From JAJPHW01 sp963771505 (lineage in GTDB: Bacteria > Acidobacteriota > Terriglobia > Terriglobales > Acidobacteriaceae): DNA of 64,000 nucleotides. The position numbers and the translations under genes were made by a program. The notes beneath the pieces were generated by a model that saw only the letters and a list, made by a program, of their open reading frames with translations, was not told where the DNA came from and searched no databases. Shown piece after piece: positions 46,486 through 55,192 of this stretch. How positions within the stretch are numbered: position 1 is the stretch's first letter; the number at the start of each line of letters is the position of its first letter. The stretch covers positions 186,001-250,000 of the forward strand of contig CAVYTO010000002.1 in the NCBI GenBank assembly GCA_963771505.1. The letters are read 5' to 3'.

Positions 46486-48345
46486 TTAGTTCCCTCCGGC
46501 GGCCACGGGTTGATTGGATGGCGCGGGTAGTTCTTGATCTTTGTATTGCAGTTGATAAAGCTTGTGATAGATACCGCGCTGCGCGAGGAGTTCCTGGTGC
46601 GTCCCCATCTCGCGGACTTTGCCTTTGTGCATGACGATGATTTTGTCGGCGCGCTGGACGGTCGAGAGCCGATGGGCGATGACGACGGAAGTGCGTCCCG
46701 CAACCATTTTGTTCAGGGCTTCGCGCACGCGAAATTCGGTTTCGGTGTCGACGCTCGAAGTGGCTTCGTCGAGGATGAGTATCTTCGGGTTGTGGGCGAG
46801 GGCGCGGGCGAAAGAAATGAGCTGCTTCTGTCCGGTCGAGAGCGTGCTTCCGCGCTCGCGTACTTCTTCTTTCATACCGTTGGGAAGGGTGCGGATGAAG
46901 TCGACCAGATTCACGTCTTCAGCGGCCTTTTCGATGTCGGCTGGCTGAATTCGACTGGTGCCCATCCGAATGTTGCTCTCGATCGTTCCAGTGAACAGGA
47001 ACGGGTCCTGCAGGACGACGCCGAAGCGACTGCGCAATTCCGCCAAATCCATCTCTCGAATATCGACGCCATCAATTTTGATTGCGCCTTGTTGCACATC
47101 GTAAAAGCGCATCAGCAAAGAAATGATCGTGGTCTTGCCGGCCCCGGTGTGCCCGACAATGGCGACGGTGTGTCCGGGTTCAATGGCGAAACTCACATCG
47201 CGGAGAATCCAGTCGGGTTGATCGCCAATCGTCCGGTAAGCGAACCAAACGTGGTCGAACTCTATGCGACCGGGGCCGTCGGCTAATTTGGGGGTGGCAG
47301 GCGAAACAATTTCCACTGGAGTATCGAGCAACTTGAAGATGCGCTCGCTTGACGCCATGGCAGCCTGGAGAATGTTGTATTTCTCACTAAAATCCTGAAT
47401 GGGCCGAAAAAAACGTTGGGCATATTGGATAAACGCAGCGAGCACCCCGATGCCGATTGCGCCGCGCAGCACGCCGCGCCCGCCGACCCAGATCACGCTG
47501 GCGATGGCGATGGAGGACAGCACTTCAACGACCGGGTAGTAAACCGCGTGGGTGAGGATGGTGCCTTTGTATGCCTCCATGTGGATGGCGTTGACTTCTG
47601 AAAATTTCTCATACGCACGCTCTTCACGATTGAAGAGTTGCAGGATCATCATTCCGCTGACGTGCTCTTGCAGGTAAGCGTTGATGCGGGCGATGGCAGT
47701 GCGGATCTGGCGGTAGAAATCGCGGACCCGATCTCGAAAAATCTTGGTGGCAAACACTATGAATGGCAACACCGCAAATGTGACCAGAGCCAGGCTCCAG
47801 TCGATTTTCAGCATGATGATGATAATTCCGGCGAGGACGAAAACGTCCTCGAAGAGCGAAACCACGCCGGAAGTGAACATGTCGTTCAACGCGTCGACAT
47901 CCGACGTGACGCGGGTGACGAGGCGCCCGACGGGATTTTTATCGAAGTAGGCGACATCGAGGCGCTGAAGATGGCGAAAGATTTGCGCGCGCAGGTCGAA
48001 CATCACCATCTGGCCGGTCCACTGCATGAAATAGGTCTGCAGGTATTCCAGTAGAAAGCTGAAGACGAGCAGGCTCACGTATAGCGCGGCGATCTGGCCG
48101 ATTCCGACGAGTGGCTGGTCGCTGAGGTAGCGGTTGAGCGGCGTGCTCATCTTCGACACGGGTGAAAGGTATTTGTCGATTGCGACGAGCGTGAGGTATG
48201 GCCCAAGCACATCGGCTCCAACTTTTAAAAAGATGGAGGCGAGCGCGGTCGTCGTCTGCCAGCGGTAAGCGCGCAGGTAAGTGAGCAACCGCTTCATAAG
48301 GCGGCTGTCATAGGCTTTACCTAATACTTCTTCTTCCTGGGCCAT
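46486..48345 (-). CDS. ABC exporter, fused membrane and ATPase domains
   Basis: This 619-aa half-transporter of the MsbA/LmrA type has six membrane helices in residues of about 30-320. The ATPase follows, with Walker A (VGHTGAGKTTI), Q-loop (VLQDPFLFTG), signature (LSTGQKQLISFARAL), Walker B (ILILDEATSS) and H-loop (VIAHRLSTV). It probably works as a homodimer exporting lipid or drug; the substrate is unknown. The C-terminal 20 residues are proline-rich. Confidence 0.93.
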   Translation of the reverse strand: MAQEEEVLGKAYDSRLMKRLLTYLRAYRWQTTTALASIFLKVGADVLGPYLTLVAIDKYLSPVSKMSTPLNRYLSDQPLVGIGQIAALYVSLLVFSFLLEYLQTYFMQWTGQMVMFDLRAQIFRHLQRLDVAYFDKNPVGRLVTRVTSDVDALNDMFTSGVVSLFEDVFVLAGIIIIMLKIDWSLALVTFAVLPFIVFATKIFRDRVRDFYRQIRTAIARINAYLQEHVSGMMILQLFNREERAYEKFSEVNAIHMEAYKGTILTHAVYYPVVEVLSSIAIASVIWVGGRGVLRGAIGIGVLAAFIQYAQRFFRPIQDFSEKYNILQAAMASSERIFKLLDTPVEIVSPATPKLADGPGRIEFDHVWFAYRTIGDQPDWILRDVSFAIEPGHTVAIVGHTGAGKTTIISLLMRFYDVQQGAIKIDGVDIREMDLAELRSRFGVVLQDPFLFTGTIESNIRMGTSRIQPADIEKAAEDVNLVDFIRTLPNGMKEEVRERGSTLSTGQKQLISFARALAHNPKILILDEATSSVDTETEFRVREALNKMVAGRTSVVIAHRLSTVQRADKIIVMHKGKVREMGTHQELLAQRGIYHKLYQLQYKDQELPAPSNQPVAAGGN

Positions 48346-48473
48346 GGCTTTACAGTTGTTACCTACAGCAGGTTCCGCGTCGCGTTACTCCTAGAAACGA
48401 CTGGGCTCGGCGGGAGAACATTCAATTCTTATCTTAGATGGGCAAGCGCGGGGCGCGGATGGAAAAGGTTTGC

Positions 48474-49766
48474 TTACTCGACTTTACTGATGATCAGCGC
48501 AGAATTTTTTGATCCGAAGCCGACGCAATTGCAGATGGCGTTGCGAATGTCGGCGGAGCGGCCGGGTTCGGGGATGTAGTCGAGATCGCACTCGGGGTCT
48601 GGGACATCCAGATTGATAGTCGGAGGAAGCTTGCCCTGTTCCATCGCGATGAGGGTGGCGGCCACGCTGGCCGATCCGCAGGCACCCTGAGCGTGGCCGA
48701 TCTGCGATTTCAACCCCGACATGGGAATTTGTTTAGCATGATCGCCCAACGCGAGCTTCACGGCGCGGGTTTCGACGCGATCGTTCATTTCGGTGGAGGT
48801 CCCGTGCAGGCTGACATATTGAATGTCCGCTGGCGACAATTTTGCTTCCGCCAGAGCGAGGCTGATGGCGCGGGCCGGTTCTTCCGGCGAATCGCTCATA
48901 CGCACGCGATGGAAGGCTTCGCACGTGGAACCGTATCCCGTGATCTCCGCGTAGATTTTTGCGCCTCGTGCCCGGGCATGTTCATATTCTTCCACGATGA
49001 ACATCCACGAGCCTTCGGCAAGAACGAAGCCATCACGGTCCGCGGAAAATGGCCGCGAGGCGCGCTCGGGAGCGTCGTTCCACGATTGAGTGAGGGCACG
49101 TAGAAGGGTGTAACCTTTGATGATTCCAGGCGTGATTGGCGCGTCGACGCCGCCCACAAGAAACATGGGAAGCACGCCAGCCTGAATGTGCTGCAAGGCG
49201 TAGCCGATGGCATCGGTTGAGGAAGTGCATCCCGCAGTGACGACGTGGCTGTATCCGCGAAAGCCGAAGCGCATACTGACTTCACTCGGAATCGTGCCCA
49301 TCGTGCCGCTGGGAATGCAGAACAGGCTCACCTGCTTGATGTGACCGGAATGCCAGAGCCGGTACTGCTCTTCGGAGAATTCCTGAGCGCCACCGCCGGT
49401 TCCGAGAATGACTCCGACTTCGCGTTTTTCGTCCATCGAAAGCGATTCGGGATTGATCCCGGCGTCGCGGATCGCCTCCGCGGAAGCGGCGATCGCGAGC
49501 GGGACTACTCTGGACACATGCTTGCGCTCGCGAGCGTCAACCCAGGCGAGTTCATCGAAGCCCGGAATTTCGCCCGCTATGTGAACTGGGAGACTCGATG
49601 GATCGAAGCGTGAAATACGCTTGATACCGGATTCACCCGCGAGAACGGCGCGGCCGAATGCCTCTTTTCCGATGCCGTTTGGGCTGACCACACCCATTCC
49701 AGTGATAACTACGCGTGGGAGCAAGGCTGAATCAGATGCATCTGCGGGCTTTGTGGACACGCTCAA
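48474..49766 (-). CDS. fabF: 3-oxoacyl-[ACP] synthase II (KAS II)
   Basis: This 430-aa condensing enzyme elongates acyl-ACP with malonyl-ACP. It has the catalytic Cys in TAGCTSSTDAI, the His pair in SLHGTSTEMND and SQIGHAQGA, and ITGMGVVSPNG at the N-terminus. The start is a TTG at 49766, or a GTG two codons later. It is divergent from hemW with only 18 bp between the starts. A TTTAAT lies 8 nt upstream, with no Shine-Dalgarno. Confidence 0.92.
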   Translation of the reverse strand: MSVSTKPADASDSALLPRVVITGMGVVSPNGIGKEAFGRAVLAGESGIKRISRFDPSSLPVHIAGEIPGFDELAWVDARERKHVSRVVPLAIAASAEAIRDAGINPESLSMDEKREVGVILGTGGGAQEFSEEQYRLWHSGHIKQVSLFCIPSGTMGTIPSEVSMRFGFRGYSHVVTAGCTSSTDAIGYALQHIQAGVLPMFLVGGVDAPITPGIIKGYTLLRALTQSWNDAPERASRPFSADRDGFVLAEGSWMFIVEEYEHARARGAKIYAEITGYGSTCEAFHRVRMSDSPEEPARAISLALAEAKLSPADIQYVSLHGTSTEMNDRVETRAVKLALGDHAKQIPMSGLKSQIGHAQGACGSASVAATLIAMEQGKLPPTINLDVPDPECDLDYIPEPGRSADIRNAICNCVGFGSKNSALIISKVE

Positions 49767-49784
49767 GTGGGATAATTAAAGCAC
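49767..49784. promoter_or_regulatory. 18-bp divergent fabF/hemW promoter with overlapping -10 elements
   Basis: GATAAT (49771-49776, plus) ends 8 nt before the hemW ATG. TTTAAT (49775-49780, minus) ends 8 nt before the fabF TTG. The two hexamers overlap by two bases. No Shine-Dalgarno exists for either gene, so both messages would be leaderless, and any -35 would lie inside the opposite gene. Confidence 0.4.
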
Positions 49785-50969
49785 ATGCCCCTTGGTTTGT
49801 ATCTTTCGGTGCCGTTTTGCCGTAGCAAATGCAGCTTCTGCAACTTCGCTTCCGACGTATTCTCGCGCTCGAAATTCGATGCCTATGTTGAGAAAGTTTG
49901 CTCGGATCTGCGCGGGGCTGAACAGATGGCTAGGGATGCAGGGGGCGACTTCGAGCGAACAGTCGATTCGATTTACTTCGGCGGGGGTACGCCGACGGTG
50001 CTCGACGTTGGACAGCTCGATAGATTGTTCGCGACGATTCGAGACAAGTTCGATGTGCTGCCAGGGACGGAATTTACGGTGGAGTGCGCTCCCGGCACGC
50101 TTTCGCCCCACATCATCGAGTTGTTTGTACGAAGCGGGGTCAACCGCATCAGCCTTGGCGTGCAATCGTTTGTCGACAAAGAAGTAGCGTCGGTGGGGCG
50201 CTTGCACAAGCGGTCCAGGGTGATTGACGACATCGCGGCTTTGCGAGCTGCAGGGTTTGACGACATCAGCCTTGATTTGATTGCAGGGCTTCCGCACCAG
50301 ACAAGAGAAAGCTGGAACTATTCGTTGGACGAGACGATTGCTTCCGGCGTGCCGCACGTGAGCGTGTACATGCTCGAAGTGGACGACGATTCGCGTTTAG
50401 GCAGGGAATTGTTAGCGGGAGGAACGCGTTATCACGCGCATCATGTTCCGGATGACGATCTAACAGCAGAATTCTACGAAACGGCTTGCGAGCGCTTGGG
50501 AGCAGACGGGATTGCTCAGTATGAGATATCCAATTTTGCGCAGCAGGGGCGCGAGTCGCGGCACAACTTGAAGTATTGGACCCGGCAGCCTTATCTGGGA
50601 TTTGGGGTGGATGCGCATTCCATGCTGCGAGCTAGAGGTGAAGGCGCCGTGCGATTTTCTACGCCGGATTCACTCGAGGGCTTTGTTGCAGGGGAACGCA
50701 ACGCTGTAAATGCGGTGAGCGTTACAGGGTCGTTGGAGGAGTATTTCTTTCTCGGACTACGCTTAATGCGTGGCGTCAGCTTGCGTGAAGCGGAGCAAAA
50801 ATTCGGTGGAGATCGCGTGGATACGTTTTCCGGCGTCATCGCGGATAGTGTGCGAGACGGTTTGATTGAGCGCATTGGAGACATCGTTCGGCTTACTGGG
50901 CGTGGAAAGATGATATCCAACGAGGTGTTTGGCCGTTTTATTCTGGAGCCGGTGTCCGGAAACGCCTGA
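49785..50969 (+). CDS. hemW: radical-SAM haem chaperone HemW
   Basis: This 394-aa protein has the radical-SAM cluster motif CRSKCSFCNF (residues 12-21), YFGGGTPTVL, RISLGVQSF and the HemW-specific SRHNLKYW in the C-terminal domain. These proteins, long annotated as oxygen-independent coproporphyrinogen oxidase, bind haem and deliver it to respiratory enzymes. It forms part of haem handling together with hemH at 4957, though far away. Confidence 0.93.
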   Translation: MPLGLYLSVPFCRSKCSFCNFASDVFSRSKFDAYVEKVCSDLRGAEQMARDAGGDFERTVDSIYFGGGTPTVLDVGQLDRLFATIRDKFDVLPGTEFTVECAPGTLSPHIIELFVRSGVNRISLGVQSFVDKEVASVGRLHKRSRVIDDIAALRAAGFDDISLDLIAGLPHQTRESWNYSLDETIASGVPHVSVYMLEVDDDSRLGRELLAGGTRYHAHHVPDDDLTAEFYETACERLGADGIAQYEISNFAQQGRESRHNLKYWTRQPYLGFGVDAHSMLRARGEGAVRFSTPDSLEGFVAGERNAVNAVSVTGSLEEYFFLGLRLMRGVSLREAEQKFGGDRVDTFSGVIADSVRDGLIERIGDIVRLTGRGKMISNEVFGRFILEPVSGNA

Positions 50970-50999
50970 ACCATTCAACGCTTGTGGCATCATGAAAGC

Positions 51000-51092
51000 A
51001 TGAATCCCACCGTTAAAGCTGTGCTGCTGGCTGCATTTTGGTTCGTGCTGGGTCACATCAGTTGCGCCGTGATGCAGCACATCCATCACTAA
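51000..51092 (+). CDS. possible 30-residue membrane peptide
   Basis: A short frame (ATG 51000 to TAA 51092) codes for MNPTVKAVLLAAFWFVLGHI followed by SCAVMQHIHH: one hydrophobic helix with a His-rich tail. A weak GAAAG precedes it. It lies 30 nt after the hemW stop and could be co-transcribed. Coding is suggested only by the amphipathic layout; it may be chance. Confidence 0.3.
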   Translation: MNPTVKAVLLAAFWFVLGHISCAVMQHIHH

Positions 51093-51242
51093 CCTAATTG
51101 TCCAAAGCGTTCACTGTGAGCAGGGCGCCGCACCCTCCCGCGATGGGTAACTTTCCCTCCTTCTGCTGCGTGTGCTTTAATCTAAGGTTCCTCATCGCGC
51201 GTGGCCCTGGCATGGGCGGGCGCTAACCAGCCGGAGGCGGTC

Positions 51243-52385
51243 TTGGATTTCCTACTCAATGAAGAGCAATTGCACTTGCAGAAGAGCGTCCGCGAGTTTG
51301 CCCAGCGGGAAATTTTGCCGCATGTGATGGAATGGGACGAAGCGGGAGACTTTCCGCTTGAGACGGTAAAGGAACTTGGCCGGCTCGGACTGCTGGGAAC
51401 GATTTTTCCCACCGAGTACGGCGGGGCGGGCATGGGGTATGTAGAGTACGTGACCGCCATTGATGAGCTGTCGCGAGTCGACGGCTCGGTTGGGATTATT
51501 GTCGCGGCGCACACATCCTTGTGCTCGAACCACATTTTTCTTGCCGGGAACGAAGCGCAGAAAAAGAAATACGTAAGCAAGCTTGCGACCGGCGAATTCA
51601 TCGGCGCATGGGGATTGACGGAACCGTCCGCTGGATCGGACGCGGGCAGCGCTCGGACAACAGCAGTCCGGCGAGGCAACGAGTGGGTGTTGAACGGCAC
51701 CAAGACTTTTTGTACGAACGGCCACTACGCGGACGCTTTGGTGGTGATCGCGGTGACGGATCGGGCGGCGCATACGCATGGCCTCTCTGCATTCATCGTC
51801 GATAAAGACACGAAAGGATTCAGGCCGGGAAAAAAGGAAAACAAACTCGGCCTTCGGGCGAGTGATACTGCTGAATTGATTTTCGAAGATTGCGTAATCC
51901 CGGCCGAGAACTTGCTTGGCAAAGAGGGCGACGGATTCATCGACGCAATGCGTGTCCTCGATGGTGGTCGCATATCGATCGCAGCTTTGTCTTTAGGCAT
52001 GGCTCAGGGCGCCTACGAGGCGGCGTTGAAGTATTCGAAGCAACGTAAGCAGTTTGGCAGGGCGATCAGCGATTTCCAGGCGATTCAGTGGAAGTTGGCG
52101 GACATGGCCACGGAAATTGAAGCGGCGCGTTTGTTGACTATGCGGGCTGCTTCGATGAAAGATGCTGGGATGAAAACGACCCTCGAGTCGTCAATGGCGA
52201 AGTTATATGCGAGCGAAGTCGCGGTGCGCTGCGCGAATGAAGGCGTCCAGATTCACGGTGGGTATGGGTTCATCAAGGACTATCCGGCCGAGAAGTTCTA
52301 CCGCGACGTGAAGTTGTGCACGATTGGCGAAGGTACCAGTGAGGTGCAACGCCTGGTGATTGCGCGGCAGTTGTTGAAGGACTAG
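51243..52385 (+). CDS. acyl-CoA dehydrogenase
   Basis: This 380-aa FAD enzyme of the short/medium-chain type has EFAQREILPHVMEWDEAGDF, AWGLTEPSAGSD, the FAD-binding NGTKTFCTNG, the flavin block RKQFGRAISDFQAIQWKLAD, and GYGFIKDYPAEKFYRDVKL and IGEGTSEVQRLVIAR at the C-terminus with the conserved GEGTSE. The TTG at 51243, 6 nt after CCGGAGG, gives LDFLLNEEQLHLQKSVREF as in homologues; 51201 would add 14 residues. Acyl specificity is not determined. Confidence 0.93.
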   Translation: MDFLLNEEQLHLQKSVREFAQREILPHVMEWDEAGDFPLETVKELGRLGLLGTIFPTEYGGAGMGYVEYVTAIDELSRVDGSVGIIVAAHTSLCSNHIFLAGNEAQKKKYVSKLATGEFIGAWGLTEPSAGSDAGSARTTAVRRGNEWVLNGTKTFCTNGHYADALVVIAVTDRAAHTHGLSAFIVDKDTKGFRPGKKENKLGLRASDTAELIFEDCVIPAENLLGKEGDGFIDAMRVLDGGRISIAALSLGMAQGAYEAALKYSKQRKQFGRAISDFQAIQWKLADMATEIEAARLLTMRAASMKDAGMKTTLESSMAKLYASEVAVRCANEGVQIHGGYGFIKDYPAEKFYRDVKLCTIGEGTSEVQRLVIARQLLKD

Positions 52386-52415
52386 GCGCGGCAGGGCTTG
52401 CGCGTTAGGACCGGA

Positions 52416-52437
52416 GGAGCGGGAGATCCGTCGCTCC
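52416..52437 (+). repeat. REP-like palindrome after the acyl-CoA dehydrogenase
   Basis: GGAGCG/CGCTCC with a 10-nt loop containing GGAGATCC. The flanking text (GGAGATCCGTCGCTCCGCC, then CTGGATGACGCC) resembles the dispersed 'agatcc-tcgct-cgct-ggatgac' intergenic repeat of many bacterial genomes, here degenerate. It may also help terminate the upstream gene. Confidence 0.4.
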
Positions 52438-52642
52438 GCCTGAAAAACGGCTCCCCTCTGGATGACGCCGGAACTCCCAGAAGACCGGCTACGCTCTGGA
52501 TGGCGCTTCCATTATTCACACAAATCTGTCTCCCACTTGTAAACAAATTGTCACTTCTTCTTCTAAAGCCTTATTCCTGCTGGCTTTTGGTGTAGTTTGA
52601 GTTTGTGGGTCTCGTCCCCAAATTGAGACCAAGGATGCATGC

Positions 52643-53371
52643 ATGTACACAGCTCCAAACCATCAGACAGCGGGTTATACAATGACGGCGATGCAACGGA
52701 TCCTGGTAATCGAGGACGACAGCGGCGTTCAGAAGGCGCTGAAACGGCTCTTCGAATCGGAGGGGTTCGTCGTCGAAATCGCGAACAACGGTTTGGCTGG
52801 GTTGGAAGCGTTTCGAGCGATTCCGCCATCGGCTGTGGTGCTCGACTTGCGCTTGCCGGGAATGGCTGGCCCGGATGTATGCCGCGAGATCAAGCAGATG
52901 GCTCCGATGGTCCCGATCATTATTTTGAGCGCGAAGTCTGATGTGTCTGACAAGGTGCTGCTGCTGGAAATCGGCGCCGACGATTACGTTACTAAGCCGT
53001 TCAGTCCGCGCGAATTGATGGCGAGGGTAACGTCCGCAGTGAGGCGCTCGGCCCGGTCGCCGAAGCCAGACAAAGTGTTTTCCTTCGGCGATGTAAGCGT
53101 AGACTTTGCCAAGATGGAGTTGAAGCGAGCCGGCCAGTTGATTCCCCTGACTGCGCAGGAATTCAAGGTGCTCAAGTTTATGGGAGAAAACCCAGAGCGC
53201 GTGATCTCGCGCGAAGAACTGCTCAACGAAGTGTGGGGATACCAGAATTATCCGTCGACGCGAACAGTGGACAACCACATTTTGAAGTTGCGACAGAAGT
53301 TAGAAAAAGATCCGGCGAACCCGGCGCACTTCCGCACTGTGCATAGCGCGGGATACAAGTTCGTGCCGTAA
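52643..53371 (+). CDS. OmpR/PhoB-family response regulator
   Basis: This 242-aa regulator has an intact receiver: acidic pair IEDD, phosphoacceptor Asp in VVLDLRLPGM, Thr/Ser in IILSAKSD and Lys in DYVTKPFSPREL. A winged-helix DNA-binding domain follows (LTAQEFKVLKFMGENPERVI, then TRTVDNHILKLRQKL). The ATG at 52643 lies 7 nt after AAGGA; two later ATGs (52682, 52691) are alternatives. It is the first gene of a probable four-gene operon with the kinase, barrel and cupredoxin genes. Confidence 0.93.
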   Translation: MYTAPNHQTAGYTMTAMQRILVIEDDSGVQKALKRLFESEGFVVEIANNGLAGLEAFRAIPPSAVVLDLRLPGMAGPDVCREIKQMAPMVPIIILSAKSDVSDKVLLLEIGADDYVTKPFSPRELMARVTSAVRRSARSPKPDKVFSFGDVSVDFAKMELKRAGQLIPLTAQEFKVLKFMGENPERVISREELLNEVWGYQNYPSTRTVDNHILKLRQKLEKDPANPAHFRTVHSAGYKFVP

Positions 53372-53413
53372 TTGCGCTACGGCAAATCGACAGGCAGCAG
53401 CCGTCAACCATAA

Positions 53414-55174
53414 ATGGCGTCGCTTCGGTTACAAACGAAATTTCTGTTGACGGTCACGCTGGTCACGGCGGGGCTTACTGCGACCGCGTTGATCGTGGTA
53501 CAACGCAGCGTTCAGCGCAAAGTCCGCGCGGAAATTGTCCACGACCTCGAAAATTCAGTGGTTACCTTCCAGAATTTTCAGGCACAACGGCAGGCGGCCT
53601 ACTCCCAATCCGCCGAATTGCTGGCGGACTTACCCAACGTACGTGCCTTGATGACGACCCGCGACGCCTCAACCATCCAGGATGCATCCCGCAGCATCTG
53701 GCGCTTGTCCCGCAGCGATGTGTTCCTGCTGGCTGATTCGAGCGGTCGGGTGATGGCGCTGCACTCGGAGACATCCGGCCTGAATTTTGATGGCGAGGGC
53801 AAGCGCTTGCCGGAAGCTTTGGGGCCGAGCAACTCTCCACGCTGGTGGCAGGACGAAGGACACGTCTACGAAGTTTTTGTGCAGCCGATTTATTTTGGCG
53901 ATCCGGCGAGCGAGAGATTATTGGGCTACCTCGCGTTGGGGTATGAACTCAATAGCCGCATCGCCGATGAAATCAGCCGGGTGGCGGCGGCGCAGGTGGT
54001 ATTTGGGTATGAAGCCAAGGTCGTCACCAGCACGCTGGCCGCGCCGCAACAGGCAGAATTCTTAGCCGTCCTGCCATCCTTTCAAAGCGGTTCAGCGTCG
54101 CGCCCCAGCGAGATCCGGCTCGCGGATGAGCATTTTCTGGGAACATCGGTGATGTTACCGCCGGCGTCTTCGCCAGCCGTTCAATTGACGGTGCTCAAGT
54201 CTCTCGATCAGGCGACCGCATTCCTCAACAACCTGAATCGTGAACTGATCGGGCTTGGTATCGTTGCCGTTTTGGGCGGGAGCCTGTTGGTATTCCTGAT
54301 CTCGAGGACATTCACGAAGCCGCTCGAATCGCTCGTAGCTGGAGTGCGAGCGCTGGAACAGGGAAATTACGTATTCCCGATTGAACCTAAGGGCAAAGAC
54401 GAAGTGTCGGAAGTGACGGTGGCTTTCGAGCGCATGCGTGGCAGTTTGCAGAAGACACAGCGCGAATTGCTCGACGCGGAAAAGCTGGCGACGATCGGCC
54501 GCATGGCTAGCTCGATTTCTCACGATTTACGGCATTCTCTCGCAGCCATTTTGGCCAACGCGGAATTCATGTGCGAGGGAGGATTGTCGTCCGCCCAACG
54601 GGAAGAGCTTTACCAGGAAGTCCGTCTGGCGGTAAACCAGATGACCGATCTGATTGAGGCCTTGCTGGAGTTTTCGCGCACGCGAGAATCGTTGCACCCG
54701 TCGTTTGGAAGCGTGCAACTTACTGTGCAGCGGGCCATCCAGGTCGTTAAGTCACATCCCGACTATCACGATGTAAAGATTGAGATGACTTGCATCGGCA
54801 ATAACGATGGTTGGTTTGACGCCAAGCGCATGGAGCGGGTGTTCCAGAACTTGTTGCTCAACGCCTGTGAAGCAGTGCCCGCTGACGGGGGCCTGGTGCA
54901 AGTCAGTTTGGGACAAAGCGCGGATGGTGTTGAGGTTTTGGTCACCGACAATGGGCCGGGTATCGCCTTTCCGGTGAGACATACTTTGTTCGAACCGTTC
55001 GTGAGTTACGCGAAGGAAAATGGAACGGGCCTAGGATTGACGGTCGTGCAGAAGATCGTGCAAGACCACGGTGGCGAGATTGCAGTGCAAAGCAGTTCCG
55101 CAGCAGGGACGGTTTTTCGAGTTTATGTGCCGCTGAATGGCGCGCCGGAACGCGTCGCTTCGGCAGGGAAATAA
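53414..55174 (+). CDS. membrane sensor histidine kinase
   Basis: This 586-aa kinase has membrane helices at about 9-29 and 281-301 that bracket a periplasmic sensor of about 250 residues with a double-Cache-like look (SDVFLLADSSGRVMALHSET). HAMP follows, then the H-box SISHDLRHSLAA, the N-box NLLLNACEAV, G1 DNGPGI and G2 GTGLGL. It is the likely partner of the regulator 43 bp upstream. The signal it senses is unknown; the downstream cupredoxin hints at redox or copper. Confidence 0.92.
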   Translation: MASLRLQTKFLLTVTLVTAGLTATALIVVQRSVQRKVRAEIVHDLENSVVTFQNFQAQRQAAYSQSAELLADLPNVRALMTTRDASTIQDASRSIWRLSRSDVFLLADSSGRVMALHSETSGLNFDGEGKRLPEALGPSNSPRWWQDEGHVYEVFVQPIYFGDPASERLLGYLALGYELNSRIADEISRVAAAQVVFGYEAKVVTSTLAAPQQAEFLAVLPSFQSGSASRPSEIRLADEHFLGTSVMLPPASSPAVQLTVLKSLDQATAFLNNLNRELIGLGIVAVLGGSLLVFLISRTFTKPLESLVAGVRALEQGNYVFPIEPKGKDEVSEVTVAFERMRGSLQKTQRELLDAEKLATIGRMASSISHDLRHSLAAILANAEFMCEGGLSSAQREELYQEVRLAVNQMTDLIEALLEFSRTRESLHPSFGSVQLTVQRAIQVVKSHPDYHDVKIEMTCIGNNDGWFDAKRMERVFQNLLLNACEAVPADGGLVQVSLGQSADGVEVLVTDNGPGIAFPVRHTLFEPFVSYAKENGTGLGLTVVQKIVQDHGGEIAVQSSSAAGTVFRVYVPLNGAPERVASAGK

Positions 55175-55192
55175 AGCGAAGGAGGAGAAATC

